NCBI GenBank assembly: GCA_030627405.1 | Contig: DAOUSD010000032.1 | Coordinates: 1-10,496, forward strand | DNA: 10,496 nt | Reading direction: 5' to 3' | DNA from: Deltaproteobacteria bacterium | GTDB lineage: Bacteria; Desulfobacterota; Desulfobacteria; Desulfobacterales; ETH-SRB1 | In this document: positions 1-7,390 of the stretch, piece by piece | How the letters are laid out: each line of letters opens with the position of its first letter | How positions within the stretch are numbered: position 1 is the stretch's first letter | Program-made: the position numbers and the translations under genes | The notes under the pieces: generated by a model | What the model was told of the DNA's origin: nothing | The model's database searches: none | What the model saw: only the letters and a program-made list of their open reading frames with translations

Positions 1-1
1 A

Positions 2-952
2 TATATCCAGACAATAGTTGATGATAAAAACAGAGCAGGGCAGTTTATTCTCACCGGTTCTCAAAACTTCCTTTTATTAGAAAGTATCAGTCAAACCCTG
101 GCTGGCCGTTGTGCCATTTTCCATTTATTACCACTCTCTCGTGATGAACTTGCCGGGATTCCATCTTTGCCGGTGGATCAAATAGGCCTGACCCTTCCAA
201 CTGACAGGAAAATTCCGGATTTAGACTTGAACAGTCAATTGTTCCAGGGGTTCTATCCACGTATTCACGATAAAAAACTTGATCCTCAGGACTGGCTGAA
301 AAATTATTACCAGACTTATCTTGAGCGTGACGTTCGCGAAATAATTAATGTTGGTGACCTGGAAACGTTTCGCAGGTTTACTGCTCTTTGTGCCGGCCGC
401 ACCGGACAACTGTTGAATTTTTCTAATCTCGCATCAGATTGTGGTGTTACCCATACAACAGCAAGACGCTGGTTGTCTGTTTTGGAAGCAAGCTTTTTAG
501 TCGTTCTTCTCAGACCACATTATCAGAATTTCCGAAAAAGGCTGGTCAAGAGCCCTAAACTCTATTTTTTAGATACCGGGCTGCTCTGCTACCTGTTGCG
601 CATCAGAAAGCCCGATGAGTTGGCATTCCACGCTGCCCGAGGTGCTATTTTTGAAACATTTGTAGTTTCAGAACTTTACAAAAGGGCTTTTAACGCGGGA
701 CATGATCCTGATTGTTTTTTCTGGCGGGATTCAGCCGGACACGAAGTTGATATAATTATTGATCTGGGCAGCACATTGGTTCCAATAGAAATAAAATCAG
801 GGGCTACAATAAGTAAAGATTTTTTCAATGGCCTTAATTATTGGCAAAATCTCATTGGGACTAAAGTTAAAAGCAGGGCTGCATTAATATACGGAGGCAA
901 TAACCCTGTGATTCGCAATAAAATTCACGTTTATGCCTGGTGGAACTTTTGA
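2..952 (+). CDS. AAA family ATPase with DUF4143 domain, 5' end missing
   Basis: The frame is open from the left window edge, so the N-terminus with the Walker A and B motifs lies outside. An internal TTG at 167 is not the real start, because typical family sequence precedes it: a sensor-1-like strand FILTGSQNFLL, then a TLAGR and PLSRDEL segment. A winged-helix region follows (LASDCGVTHTTARRWLSVLE), then YFLDTGLLCYLL. The C-terminal half carries a PD-(D/E)XK-like pattern: Glu at 671-673, EVD with Asp at 749-751, and EIKSG with Glu at 788-790 and Lys at 794-796. These proteins are cytoplasmic, common in accessory DNA of anaerobes, and of unproven function; links to toxin-antitoxin or defence roles are speculative. 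It is a diverged paralogue of the complete ATPase at 8898-10055. Family assignment is firm; function is unknown. Confidence 0.9.
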   Translation, partial: YIQTIVDDKNRAGQFILTGSQNFLLLESISQTLAGRCAIFHLLPLSRDELAGIPSLPVDQIGLTLPTDRKIPDLDLNSQLFQGFYPRIHDKKLDPQDWLKNYYQTYLERDVREIINVGDLETFRRFTALCAGRTGQLLNFSNLASDCGVTHTTARRWLSVLEASFLVVLLRPHYQNFRKRLVKSPKLYFLDTGLLCYLLRIRKPDELAFHAARGAIFETFVVSELYKRAFNAGHDPDCFFWRDSAGHEVDIIIDLGSTLVPIEIKSGATISKDFFNGLNYWQNLIGTKVKSRAALIYGGNNPVIRNKIHVYAWWNF

Positions 953-957
953 GATCA

Positions 958-1006
958 GACGGGATTAGCAGGATATAAAAATCCAGTCAATCTTGTAAAT
1001 TTTGTC
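958..1006. repeat. 9-bp-periodic inverted repeat
   Basis: Two forward 9-mers, GACGGGATT (958-966) and AGCAGGATA (967-975), are followed after a short A/T spacer by three inverted 9-mers, AATCCAGTC (980-988), AATCTTGTA (989-997) and AATTTTGTC (998-1006). Read on the - strand, the last three become GACAAAATT, TACAAGATT and GACTGGATT, all fitting a rough NACNNNATT unit. The whole can fold into an imperfect hairpin. It resembles the ACAGGATT-type periodic intergenic repeats seen in many environmental bacterial genomes; that comparison is from memory and unverified. Confidence 0.55.
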
Positions 1007-1157
1007 TAAAAAGGAGAGGGACTTATGGCTTTCTACTGAAAGCTTTATTAATAAGGGAAGCGATAGAGGGACTTGGGACGGATTTGGGCTCTTGACAAAT
1101 TGCACAAAGACAAAACAGAGATGTGACATATAAATTATATTGCATTTTATTTAACAA

Positions 1158-1185
1158 GGGTCAAGCGTAGACCTGACCCCTTTTT
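1158..1185 (+). terminator. Hairpin with T tract, possible terminator or REP-like relic
   Basis: GGGTCA (1158-1163) and TGACCC (1174-1179) form a perfect 6-bp stem with a 10-nt loop, followed by C and TTTTT (1181-1185). The shape fits a Rho-independent terminator reading on the + strand, though it is about 200 bp after the ATPase stop. The core GACCTGACCCCTTTTT also resembles short dispersed repeats found beside REP-associated transposases, so it may be a mobile relic instead. The stem is short, so termination is uncertain. Confidence 0.4.
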
Positions 1186-1218
1186 CCTTTTTGGTGTCCA
1201 CGGAAAAATAGCGGTGCA

Positions 1219-1249
1219 TTGAGTGTGACAGTGCGTTGGTGTTTATAAT
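1219..1249 (+). promoter_or_regulatory. Weak sigma-70-like promoter candidate before GT2 gene
   Basis: A perfect -10 hexamer TATAAT lies at 1244-1249, with TTGAGT at 1219-1224 as a possible -35 (19-bp spacer, longer than ideal). A start near 1256 would leave only about 9 nt before the GTG at 1265 and would cut off the GAAGGG ribosome binding site at 1251-1256. The match may therefore be fortuitous, or the message may be nearly leaderless. Confidence 0.22.
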
Positions 1250-1264
1250 AGAAGGGCGGCTGAT

Positions 1265-2131
1265 GTGAGCATATGTTCGGAATTAACCCTCGGTATTTGT
1301 TCAGCGCGAGAAGATTTGCTTATGAAACAGCTTAATTGTTTAGCAGATCTGGGGGTGCTCGTAACACTTGTTATTATTATTTTAGATGGTGTCCCCGAAC
1401 CAGGACAACTTAGAAAATTGCTCAGCGATAGCAATGTGCGGTTCTTAATCAAAAGACATAAGCGGCAAAGAGGATTGAGTCATTCACGAAACACTTTGTT
1501 ATCCATCTGTCCGACTAAGTATCTCATCTTTATGGATGATGATACTATGCCTCCTGCTAATGCCATATATGAGGCAAACGAAGCATTTGAGACGGGATTT
1601 GACATAGTCGGTGCTCGTTTAGTGTTACCTTGCGATCGGTGTTTGCCTTGGTTCGTACTTGAAGGCCAATACCATTACATTGGAATACACTCCGACCGGA
1701 ATCAAAAGATCACAACATGGGGAGCTTTTATGGGTGTAAATGTTCCTTTTGTTAAAAGACAGAAACTTTTGTTTGATGAAAAATTAGGACGGAAAGGGTC
1801 AAGCCTGCAATCAGGAGATGACACAAGTTTTATTCGGGAGTTAAAAAAGCGAGGGGCTAAAGAATATATCCTTAATAGGACAACAGTAACCCACGACATT
1901 TCAATCAAGAGATTGACGTTGAGGTATCTTTTACGCAGAGCTTGGTGGCAAGGTCGCTCTGAAGTTCGTCGGAATAGTGTCTTGGCGGGGATGTCAAAGG
2001 AGTTTACGAGAAATCATCAATTTATACGAGGGCCTCTTGGGCTCTTGTTAGGCATAATATGTTTTCTTGCCGTCGCAGGGGGGTGTTTATATGAGCTTGG
2101 AAGAAAAGGTGGTCGTAATAACGGATATTGA
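1265..2131 (+). CDS. Family 2 glycosyltransferase
   Basis: This 288-residue protein probably transfers a sugar from a nucleotide donor at the inner face of the membrane during polysaccharide assembly. The GT-A fold is visible: first strand ELTLGIC near residues 6-12, GLSHSRN at 70-76, and strand YLIFMDDD whose DDD (91-93) is the metal/nucleotide-binding DXD motif. GDD at 184-186 sits where GT2 enzymes carry the catalytic ED-type acid pair, and a conserved-looking TH lies at 209-210. RAWWQGRS (225-232) and a single hydrophobic segment (about 257-276) at the C-terminus suggest membrane attachment. The GTG start is the only start codon upstream of the first strand and has GAAGGG 8 nt before it. 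The gene heads the glycan block and overlaps the HAD gene by 41 nt. Family is clear; the sugar is unknown. Confidence 0.88.
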   Translation: MSICSELTLGICSAREDLLMKQLNCLADLGVLVTLVIIILDGVPEPGQLRKLLSDSNVRFLIKRHKRQRGLSHSRNTLLSICPTKYLIFMDDDTMPPANAIYEANEAFETGFDIVGARLVLPCDRCLPWFVLEGQYHYIGIHSDRNQKITTWGAFMGVNVPFVKRQKLLFDEKLGRKGSSLQSGDDTSFIRELKKRGAKEYILNRTTVTHDISIKRLTLRYLLRRAWWQGRSEVRRNSVLAGMSKEFTRNHQFIRGPLGLLLGIICFLAVAGGCLYELGRKGGRNNGY

Positions 2132-2813
2132 TGGCACCTTAGGAGTAACGGATCAAGAAATCCAAGAAACTCTTACCGGGTTTCGATCATTGCTGTCTAA
2201 GTGTGTCTTTTGTCTTATCACAGGGCGTTCACTAAAAGGGTTGGCGAGACTTCAGGTAGCAGTGCCTCACAACTCGTACATAGCGCCTTGGGGCGGGGGA
2301 AATATATTTTTCTATGATGGCTACTGCACCCCTGTTAGACCAATCAGACGAATTAGCGCAACGTTTAACCTCGATTCTTTTACTTGCGTAATGCTTCCTG
2401 AAAAAAATCAATATACAGAGACAGATGAGTGCCATGTCCTGTGGGCGGATAGAGTTTTTACTGATGGTTGCCCCGTATCCGCCTATCAGCAGATGTTAAA
2501 AACCCAAAAGCGTTCTATAGAAACAACTCAGCAACACAATACTTACATCACAACAGGAAGAGGATTCTTGTGGCTACATGTGTCACCATTCCTTTTGCCT
2601 CGGCTCGAAACAGTAAAGTGGTTTAAGCAAAAATACCCTGAAAAGAAAATAGTTTATTTGGGAGACTCTCCTGTTGACGGCGACTGTTTAGATGCGGTGG
2701 ATTTCTTTTTGACACACCGAGAATCCCCATTATCCGGTATCAATAACACTATTGTCTATAATGATTTTAGCGATCTTCCCTCTAAAGTTTCAAGTTTTAT
2801 CAGAGCGGTGTAA
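2091..2813 (+). CDS. HAD-superfamily hydrolase, Cof/sugar-phosphatase-like
   Basis: A 240-residue soluble phosphatase candidate. HAD motif I is DIDGTL at residues 12-17, with Asp12 the nucleophile and Asp14 the acid/base. Motif II is ITGRS at 43-47, a Lys at 176 fits motif III, and GDSPVDGD at 191-198 is motif IV with its metal-binding aspartates. The segment between motifs II and III is long and carries the cap, as in class II (Cof, sucrose-phosphatase or mannosyl-3-phosphoglycerate phosphatase types). ATG 2091 is preferred over the in-frame TTG at 2067, because AGGGGGG (2078-2084) is well placed before it and motif I then falls near residue 12. The 41-nt overlap with the GT2 gene suggests translational coupling. 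The likely role is dephosphorylating a phosphosugar made for the pathway; the substrate is not readable from sequence. Confidence 0.88.
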   Translation: MSLEEKVVVITDIDGTLGVTDQEIQETLTGFRSLLSKCVFCLITGRSLKGLARLQVAVPHNSYIAPWGGGNIFFYDGYCTPVRPIRRISATFNLDSFTCVMLPEKNQYTETDECHVLWADRVFTDGCPVSAYQQMLKTQKRSIETTQQHNTYITTGRGFLWLHVSPFLLPRLETVKWFKQKYPEKKIVYLGDSPVDGDCLDAVDFFLTHRESPLSGINNTIVYNDFSDLPSKVSSFIRAV

Positions 2814-2905
2814 GTTCGCAACCCAAAAGACGATTTATTGCGCAGTAAAACATGATGCGGCAAAAAATACCCTTTATTAGTCGGGTCGTAAATGAGCGGA
2901 ACAGA

Positions 2906-4024
2906 ATGAAGATATTAATGACTTCTTGGCCTGGATCGTGGGGTAATAAAAACCCATTTGATTTCTCCGATCAATCTCGTATAGGTGGCGCAGAAATACA
3001 AATAAAATCGTTGGCTGAGGCACTTTCGAATCATGCTGAGGTAGCATATGCCAATTTAGGAACTACAAATGATTATTTTAGGCGGGTGCGACTTTTTTCC
3101 TCAAAAAGACCGAGAGTACGCCAGCAGATAATTCCTGCCTATCGTGATTTATTGCTTCATACAGTGTCAAAATTTCAACCTAATGTCATATTGTCGTATT
3201 TGCTTTATCCAGTAAGCGATTTTGTAGCAAGCTCTTTAGGAAATGAAATAGGAGAAGATGTTTTAATGGGAAGTATTGTGGGATCGTGGGAATGGAAAAT
3301 GATAGCTCACTCACCCGATTCCTACTGCCCGATCCCAAGAACGATGTTAGGGCGCGCTATTAAACGAAATGACTTTTTTTTTACGAGGGGATGCTTGCTT
3401 AACATAGCAATAAAAAAGAGGTCGACGGCCCCATGTTATAACCTGAGACCTATAGTCGATATCCCAGAAAAAGTAATCGTGAGCAAGTCTGACACTATCA
3501 TCTCTTTTGGGCGTTTAGCTTCACCAAAACGATTCGATCTAATTATTGAAGCGTTCCGAAAGGCGATAGAAAAAAAAATATTAGAGAATGGTACCAAGTT
3601 GTTAATTGCAGGCGAGGGCTCTTTGAGAAAGCATTACGAAAAAATGGTCACATTATATCCTGCGGCAATAAGAAAAAATATAAGGTTTTTAGGTGCCCTA
3701 AGTCGCAACGAAATATTCAAAAATCTGATTAATAGCAGGATATCTATACACGCCAGCGATTCCGAAGGATACGGTACTGCACCCATAGAAAGTCTTCTGT
3801 GTAACATTCCTACTGTGGTCGCTGGCTATCCTGCCGTAAATATCGACTTGAAGGGTACTCCCGGGGTTTTTGCTTGTGAGCCATATCTATCAGATATGTT
3901 AACAGCTCTCGAAAGGGCTTGGTTGTGCCCTAAGTGTGACTCTATCGAGTTAATAAAAATGTATCGTTCTGATAATATTGGTCGATATGCTTACAACGTT
4001 ATGAGCAAATTATCGATTTCTTAA
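2906..4024 (+). CDS. GT-B glycosyltransferase, GT4-like
   Basis: A 372-residue retaining glycosyltransferase of the GT1/GT4 type. The N-terminal strand KILMTSWPGSWG leads into a GGAE segment typical of the acceptor domain. The C-terminal donor domain has ISFGRLASPKR (G202-R203), LLIAGEGSLR, IRFLGALSR and the E-x7-E signature EGYGTAPIE with Glu287 and Glu295. ATG 2906 is chosen because the first Rossmann strand starts there and GAGCGGA precedes it. An in-frame ATG at 2852 would add 18 charged residues with no ribosome binding site. No membrane segment is seen, so it probably acts on the cytoplasmic face. It follows the HAD gene by about 90 nt and should add a further sugar to the same glycan. 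CxxC (WLCPKCDS) near the C-terminus is unusual but of unknown meaning. Confidence 0.88.
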   Translation: MKILMTSWPGSWGNKNPFDFSDQSRIGGAEIQIKSLAEALSNHAEVAYANLGTTNDYFRRVRLFSSKRPRVRQQIIPAYRDLLLHTVSKFQPNVILSYLLYPVSDFVASSLGNEIGEDVLMGSIVGSWEWKMIAHSPDSYCPIPRTMLGRAIKRNDFFFTRGCLLNIAIKKRSTAPCYNLRPIVDIPEKVIVSKSDTIISFGRLASPKRFDLIIEAFRKAIEKKILENGTKLLIAGEGSLRKHYEKMVTLYPAAIRKNIRFLGALSRNEIFKNLINSRISIHASDSEGYGTAPIESLLCNIPTVVAGYPAVNIDLKGTPGVFACEPYLSDMLTALERAWLCPKCDSIELIKMYRSDNIGRYAYNVMSKLSIS

Positions 4025-4075
4025 GTAGTCTAAATTGCTTACATACAACATAGTTATTGTGAAGGAGTCTTTAGT

Positions 4076-5242
4076 GTGAAAATAGCATTATTAACGCTTC
4101 ATTCTCCGTGTAACTTTGGCTCAAATTTACAGGCTCTTTCGCTTGTTCGCTTCATAGAAGCTATGGGGCATTCTGTCGTGTTATTGGATTATAGAGCCCC
4201 CGATGACTGTGAATACTATAAAAAAATTACCCCTGAAGCACAATATTTTGCACACAATGAATTTTTGGAGTCAAATCTTCCGCTTAGCCCGCGGCTTAAG
4301 ACAGATGCTGATTTAATAGAGTATACAAGAGATGTCCTTCCGGATTGTATTGTTGTTGGCAGTGATGCTGTTTTGCGAGTCGTCCATCATCCCGCAAAAA
4401 GGACGGTCCATAGATTTGGCAATCCTTTTTGGCTTGGCTGGATTGACAAGACCCCAGATCTTTCAATTATACCGACAGCTTTCTTGTCAGTTTCCTCTAT
4501 GGGATCTCCTTATTTTAAATTGCCCAAAAACATACAGGGCGAAATGGTACGGAGTTTGTTAAATCGAAGATTTATTTCCGTCAGAGATTATTGGACCCAG
4601 TGGATGATCTATTACATCAATTTTCGTGCAGGAATTAAAACAACCCTAAGTGATGATCCCGTCTTATTATTGCCAGAAACTGTGGATATGTCAGAAATTA
4701 GTTTGAATAAATATAGTTTGCCCAAAGATTATATTTTGTTTTGTGGGGGGAGGTTTTATAGTCACCAACGCAAGTGGATAGCGGAATTCCGTAGAATAGC
4801 ACATAGGAAGGGATTGTTGGTTTTAGAGTTACCCACCCCCGAATATTGGTCTCAAAAGGTACCATTGGATTATTCTTTTCCAGAGGGGCTTTCTCCTTTG
4901 GAGTGGCTGAAAATTATCGGGAACTCAAGAGGGTACGTTGGCATACGCTTCCACCCAATTGTCGTATCGATTGTTCAAAAAATCCCTTTTTTTTCGATAG
5001 ATGATTATGGGTATAGCATGCTTTCTACTTTGGGAATGAATTTTCCTAGCAAGACGTTCGACCTCTGCTATCGATCAAAAAACAGGAAATATGTCAGCGG
5101 ACCAAACGCTTTTTTCTCTCATTCTCCACAAGAAATTTTAGATTCCCTCTTGTCATACAGATGTTCTCGGGAATTTTTCTTTGCAGCAAAAAACAACCTT
5201 AAGCATACGATCGTCCAGATGTTGGACGCTCTTGCTGTGTGA
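4076..5242 (+). CDS. Polysaccharide pyruvyl transferase family protein
   Basis: A 388-residue protein of the PS_pyruv_trans (CsaB/WcaK-like) family, which typically moves a pyruvyl group from phosphoenolpyruvate to a sugar as a ketal; some members may do other transfers. Seen are the N-terminal NFGSNLQAL motif (residues 13-21), LLDYR at 36-40, DCIVVGSDAV at 90-99 (the usual VGSDQVW position, here lacking Gln and Trp), SVRDYWTQ, LSDDPVLLL, and the C-terminal GIRFHP with Arg291 and His293, the usual catalytic Arg/His region. The GTG start has a very good GAAGGAGT at 4061-4068. It sits 51 nt after the GT4 gene and 90 nt before asnB, with no terminator in either gap. The predicted role is acidic decoration of the polymer. 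Family is clear; the exact donor is inferred. Confidence 0.85.
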   Translation: MKIALLTLHSPCNFGSNLQALSLVRFIEAMGHSVVLLDYRAPDDCEYYKKITPEAQYFAHNEFLESNLPLSPRLKTDADLIEYTRDVLPDCIVVGSDAVLRVVHHPAKRTVHRFGNPFWLGWIDKTPDLSIIPTAFLSVSSMGSPYFKLPKNIQGEMVRSLLNRRFISVRDYWTQWMIYYINFRAGIKTTLSDDPVLLLPETVDMSEISLNKYSLPKDYILFCGGRFYSHQRKWIAEFRRIAHRKGLLVLELPTPEYWSQKVPLDYSFPEGLSPLEWLKIIGNSRGYVGIRFHPIVVSIVQKIPFFSIDDYGYSMLSTLGMNFPSKTFDLCYRSKNRKYVSGPNAFFSHSPQEILDSLLSYRCSREFFFAAKNNLKHTIVQMLDALAV

Positions 5243-5332
5243 AGAACTGTGGGTCCTTGAGCTGTTTTTAGGTAGAGGAAATAAAGGGAGTGAGAAACAT
5301 ATGGACTGAAGATATATTTTTGAAGGGTAGAT

Positions 5333-7219
5333 ATGTGTGGAATAGCGGGTGTAATTAGCAAATACCCAATAGAAGAAGAGGCCGTTGGAAAAATGTTGTT
5401 TTCTATGCGACACCGCGGCCCTGATGATACTGGTTATTTTCTTACTAAAAATGCAAGTGTCGGAATGTGTCGTTTAAGTATTAACGATGTGGAGAATGGT
5501 CGTCAGCCCTTCTGCAATGAAACTGGAAGTGTAACAGTTCTTTATAATGGCGAAATCTATAATGCACCAAAGTTACGGAAAATTCTCCGAGAAAAGGGGC
5601 ATTCTTTCGGTTCCCGTTGTGATGGCGAAGTAATAGCCCATCTTTATGAAGAAAAGGGGGAAAACTTTGTTTCGTGGCTCGACGGAATGTTTGCGATATT
5701 CCTTTACGATCGAACTGAAAATAAATTTATTCTAGCGCGAGATATACCCGGAGAAAAACCTTTGTACTATGGGCGGCTTCCTTGTGGTGGCATTGTTTTT
5801 GCGTCAGAAATAAAAGCCATTCGTGCTGCAGGCATTATCAATCTTTCTCTCAATCGTCAGGCTATATGGGATATGCCAACTTTTCTTTGGGTGCCAGAAC
5901 CGGAAACCATTTTCAACGAAATCCGCGCGTTGCCACGTAGTACGTATATCGTCATCTGCAGGTACAGTATAACGGAAAAATCATATAGATTTGCTCACAG
6001 GCCGAGCATCGATTACAGCAACGAAAAAGATATCATTGAATTGACTCGGTCTCTAGTTGAAGATTCAGTGAGGTTAAGAGTACTATCAGACGTCCCTGTC
6101 GGGGCTTTTTTAAGTGGGGGGATAGACAGCTCTATAATTTGCACCTTGGCTGCACAGGAGCTTGGTGAGTTGCACACGTTTACAGCGAGCCTTGAAAATG
6201 AGGAGTCAAACCCATATTACGGGCATCTTGATGAATCACCATTGGCAGAAAGATACGCTGCGACAATTGGATCCAAGCATCATAAGGTTCGTCTGTCCGA
6301 AAAGAGCTGTCGGCAGTTGCTCGATAAATTAATTTATTGTGCAGACCAGCCGTTCGCAGTTTCTTCTGGGCTTGGTGTCATGGCAATTGCACAAGAGGCA
6401 AAAGATCATGACGTACGCGTCTTGCTGACTGGCGATGGTGCAGATGAATTATTTGGGGGCTATTCGTGGTATCAACATCTGCCACCTTCCGCAGCCGTAC
6501 ACTCTGAAAATCCCGCCACACATGACATTTCTGCACGCACCATATCATTATCTAAAAAAGAAAGAAGGAGCGCAATTAGGAGGCATCTTGCTCCAAAGCA
6601 AGCTTGGGCGTGGCATTACTATGCGAGTGAAGAGGATAAACGCTCCCTCTTTAACGAAGAGTATTTTTCAGGTTTGATAGAGTCTTCCTTGCGTATATTT
6701 GAACGTTACAAAAAAGATCGTGAATGGAATCGAATGGACTTCATAGTTCAAGATAGGGAATGCTATCTGCCCTTTGAAATGTTGAGAAAAATTGACCAGA
6801 TGACAATGGCATTTTCTGTGGAAGGGAGGTCGCCTTTTGTCTCCCCTTTAATTTTATCTCATGTGGAGAATCTGCAATATACAGATTTGATAAAAAAGGA
6901 TATGGGCAAAGTATGTTTACGCGAAGCCTTTGCAGATATTTTACCGAGACAAATAATCAAAAGACCTAAGCATGGGTTTAATATTCCCATTGATAAATGG
7001 CTTAAGGCGGAATGGGGATTCTTGCTCGAGCGAACTTTTTGCAGAGGCTCTGCTCTTTATGAACTCGGGATTATTCATCAAGAATCAGCAGAGGAAGCTC
7101 TGCGTATGTTACACTCGACGACCTGTCTATATGGAGATGTATTATTTTGCTACATAATCCTCAACCTCTGGCTTGAAGAACTGCCGAAGATCTCTTTGGG
7201 TCAGGGGGTGATAAGGTGA
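5333..7219 (+). CDS. asnB: Asparagine synthetase-like glutamine amidotransferase
   Basis: A 628-residue AsnB-type enzyme: an N-terminal class II glutaminase releases ammonia, and an ATP-pyrophosphatase domain activates a carboxylate as the adenylate for amidation. Cys2 in MCGIAG is the nucleophile; RHRGPDD, CRLSI and NGEIYN mark the glutamine pocket. The synthetase half has the PP-loop SGGIDSS at 261-267, GDGADELFGGY at 367-377, KIDQM, and SVEGRSPF at 495-502. All key residues seem intact, so it should be active. The ATG start is preceded by GAAGGG at 5322-5327. In polysaccharide loci such proteins amidate uronic acids (as proposed for WbpS) rather than make free asparagine, and that is the favoured role here. 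A peptide-modifying role (lasso-cyclase-like) is a less likely alternative. Its TGA overlaps the next start, GTG 7216, by 4 nt. Confidence 0.92.
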   Translation: MCGIAGVISKYPIEEEAVGKMLFSMRHRGPDDTGYFLTKNASVGMCRLSINDVENGRQPFCNETGSVTVLYNGEIYNAPKLRKILREKGHSFGSRCDGEVIAHLYEEKGENFVSWLDGMFAIFLYDRTENKFILARDIPGEKPLYYGRLPCGGIVFASEIKAIRAAGIINLSLNRQAIWDMPTFLWVPEPETIFNEIRALPRSTYIVICRYSITEKSYRFAHRPSIDYSNEKDIIELTRSLVEDSVRLRVLSDVPVGAFLSGGIDSSIICTLAAQELGELHTFTASLENEESNPYYGHLDESPLAERYAATIGSKHHKVRLSEKSCRQLLDKLIYCADQPFAVSSGLGVMAIAQEAKDHDVRVLLTGDGADELFGGYSWYQHLPPSAAVHSENPATHDISARTISLSKKERRSAIRRHLAPKQAWAWHYYASEEDKRSLFNEEYFSGLIESSLRIFERYKKDREWNRMDFIVQDRECYLPFEMLRKIDQMTMAFSVEGRSPFVSPLILSHVENLQYTDLIKKDMGKVCLREAFADILPRQIIKRPKHGFNIPIDKWLKAEWGFLLERTFCRGSALYELGIIHQESAEEALRMLHSTTCLYGDVLFCYIILNLWLEELPKISLGQGVIR

Positions 7220-7371
7220 GGTGTAGAATATCAAATAAAATTGTTAAGATCGAAGGCATAAAAAGTACGTGTCATTTATTTTCTGATACGAATGATCGGA
7301 AAACACTAATAATTTTAGGGGATATTCCTTATTGGTTTGTACTATCTTTACCATTATCTGAGGCAGGCTAA
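7216..7371 (+). pseudogene. Broken gene coupled to asnB (first 51 codons only)
   Basis: GTG 7216 overlaps the asnB stop by 4 nt (GTGA) and has GGGGG at 7204-7208 about 7 nt upstream, the layout of a translationally coupled operon gene. The 51-residue product begins RCRISNKIVKIEGIKS and ends with a strand-rich KTLIILGDIPYWFVLSL before a stop at 7369-7371. The GDIPYWFV segment looks like the start of a folded domain, possibly the PqqD-like domain found in front of radical SAM maturases or beside AsnB-type enzymes; this is inference from a short stretch. No continuation of the same protein is visible in any frame downstream. I read it as the 5' remnant of a gene whose rest was lost by recombination around 7365-7380. 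A real 51-residue protein cannot be excluded. Confidence 0.5.
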
Positions 7372-7390
7372 CGCAGAGAACGTGCTTTAA

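Larger units (their letters stand above)
953..1264. other. Intergenic stretch between the ATPase and the glycan operon
   Basis: No coding frame is convincing here. The stretch holds the 9-bp-periodic repeat at 958-1006 and a small perfect hairpin at 1028-1043 (GCTTTC, loop TACT, GAAAGC, then TTTATT), which might be a weak terminator for the upstream gene. It also holds two copies of GAGGGACTT (1016-1024 and 1066-1074), a hairpin with T tract at 1158-1185, and a TATAAT just before the GT2 start. The leader of the glycan operon should lie here, but no clear full promoter was found. A TTGACA at 1092-1097 has no good -10 at the usual distance. Confidence 0.6.

Noticed and set aside
167..952. Treating TTG 167 as the start of a short complete protein
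   Set aside because: The same frame is open to the window edge and encodes conserved ATPase sequence upstream of 167.
1016..1074. Two copies of GAGGGACTT 50 bp apart as a target-site duplication
   Set aside because: Nine bases in such close range can match by chance, and the 41 bp between them contain no element-like structure.
5119..5413. Two - strand frames across the gap between the pyruvyl-transferase gene and asnB
   Set aside because: They overlap two solid + strand genes at both ends and have no plausible product.
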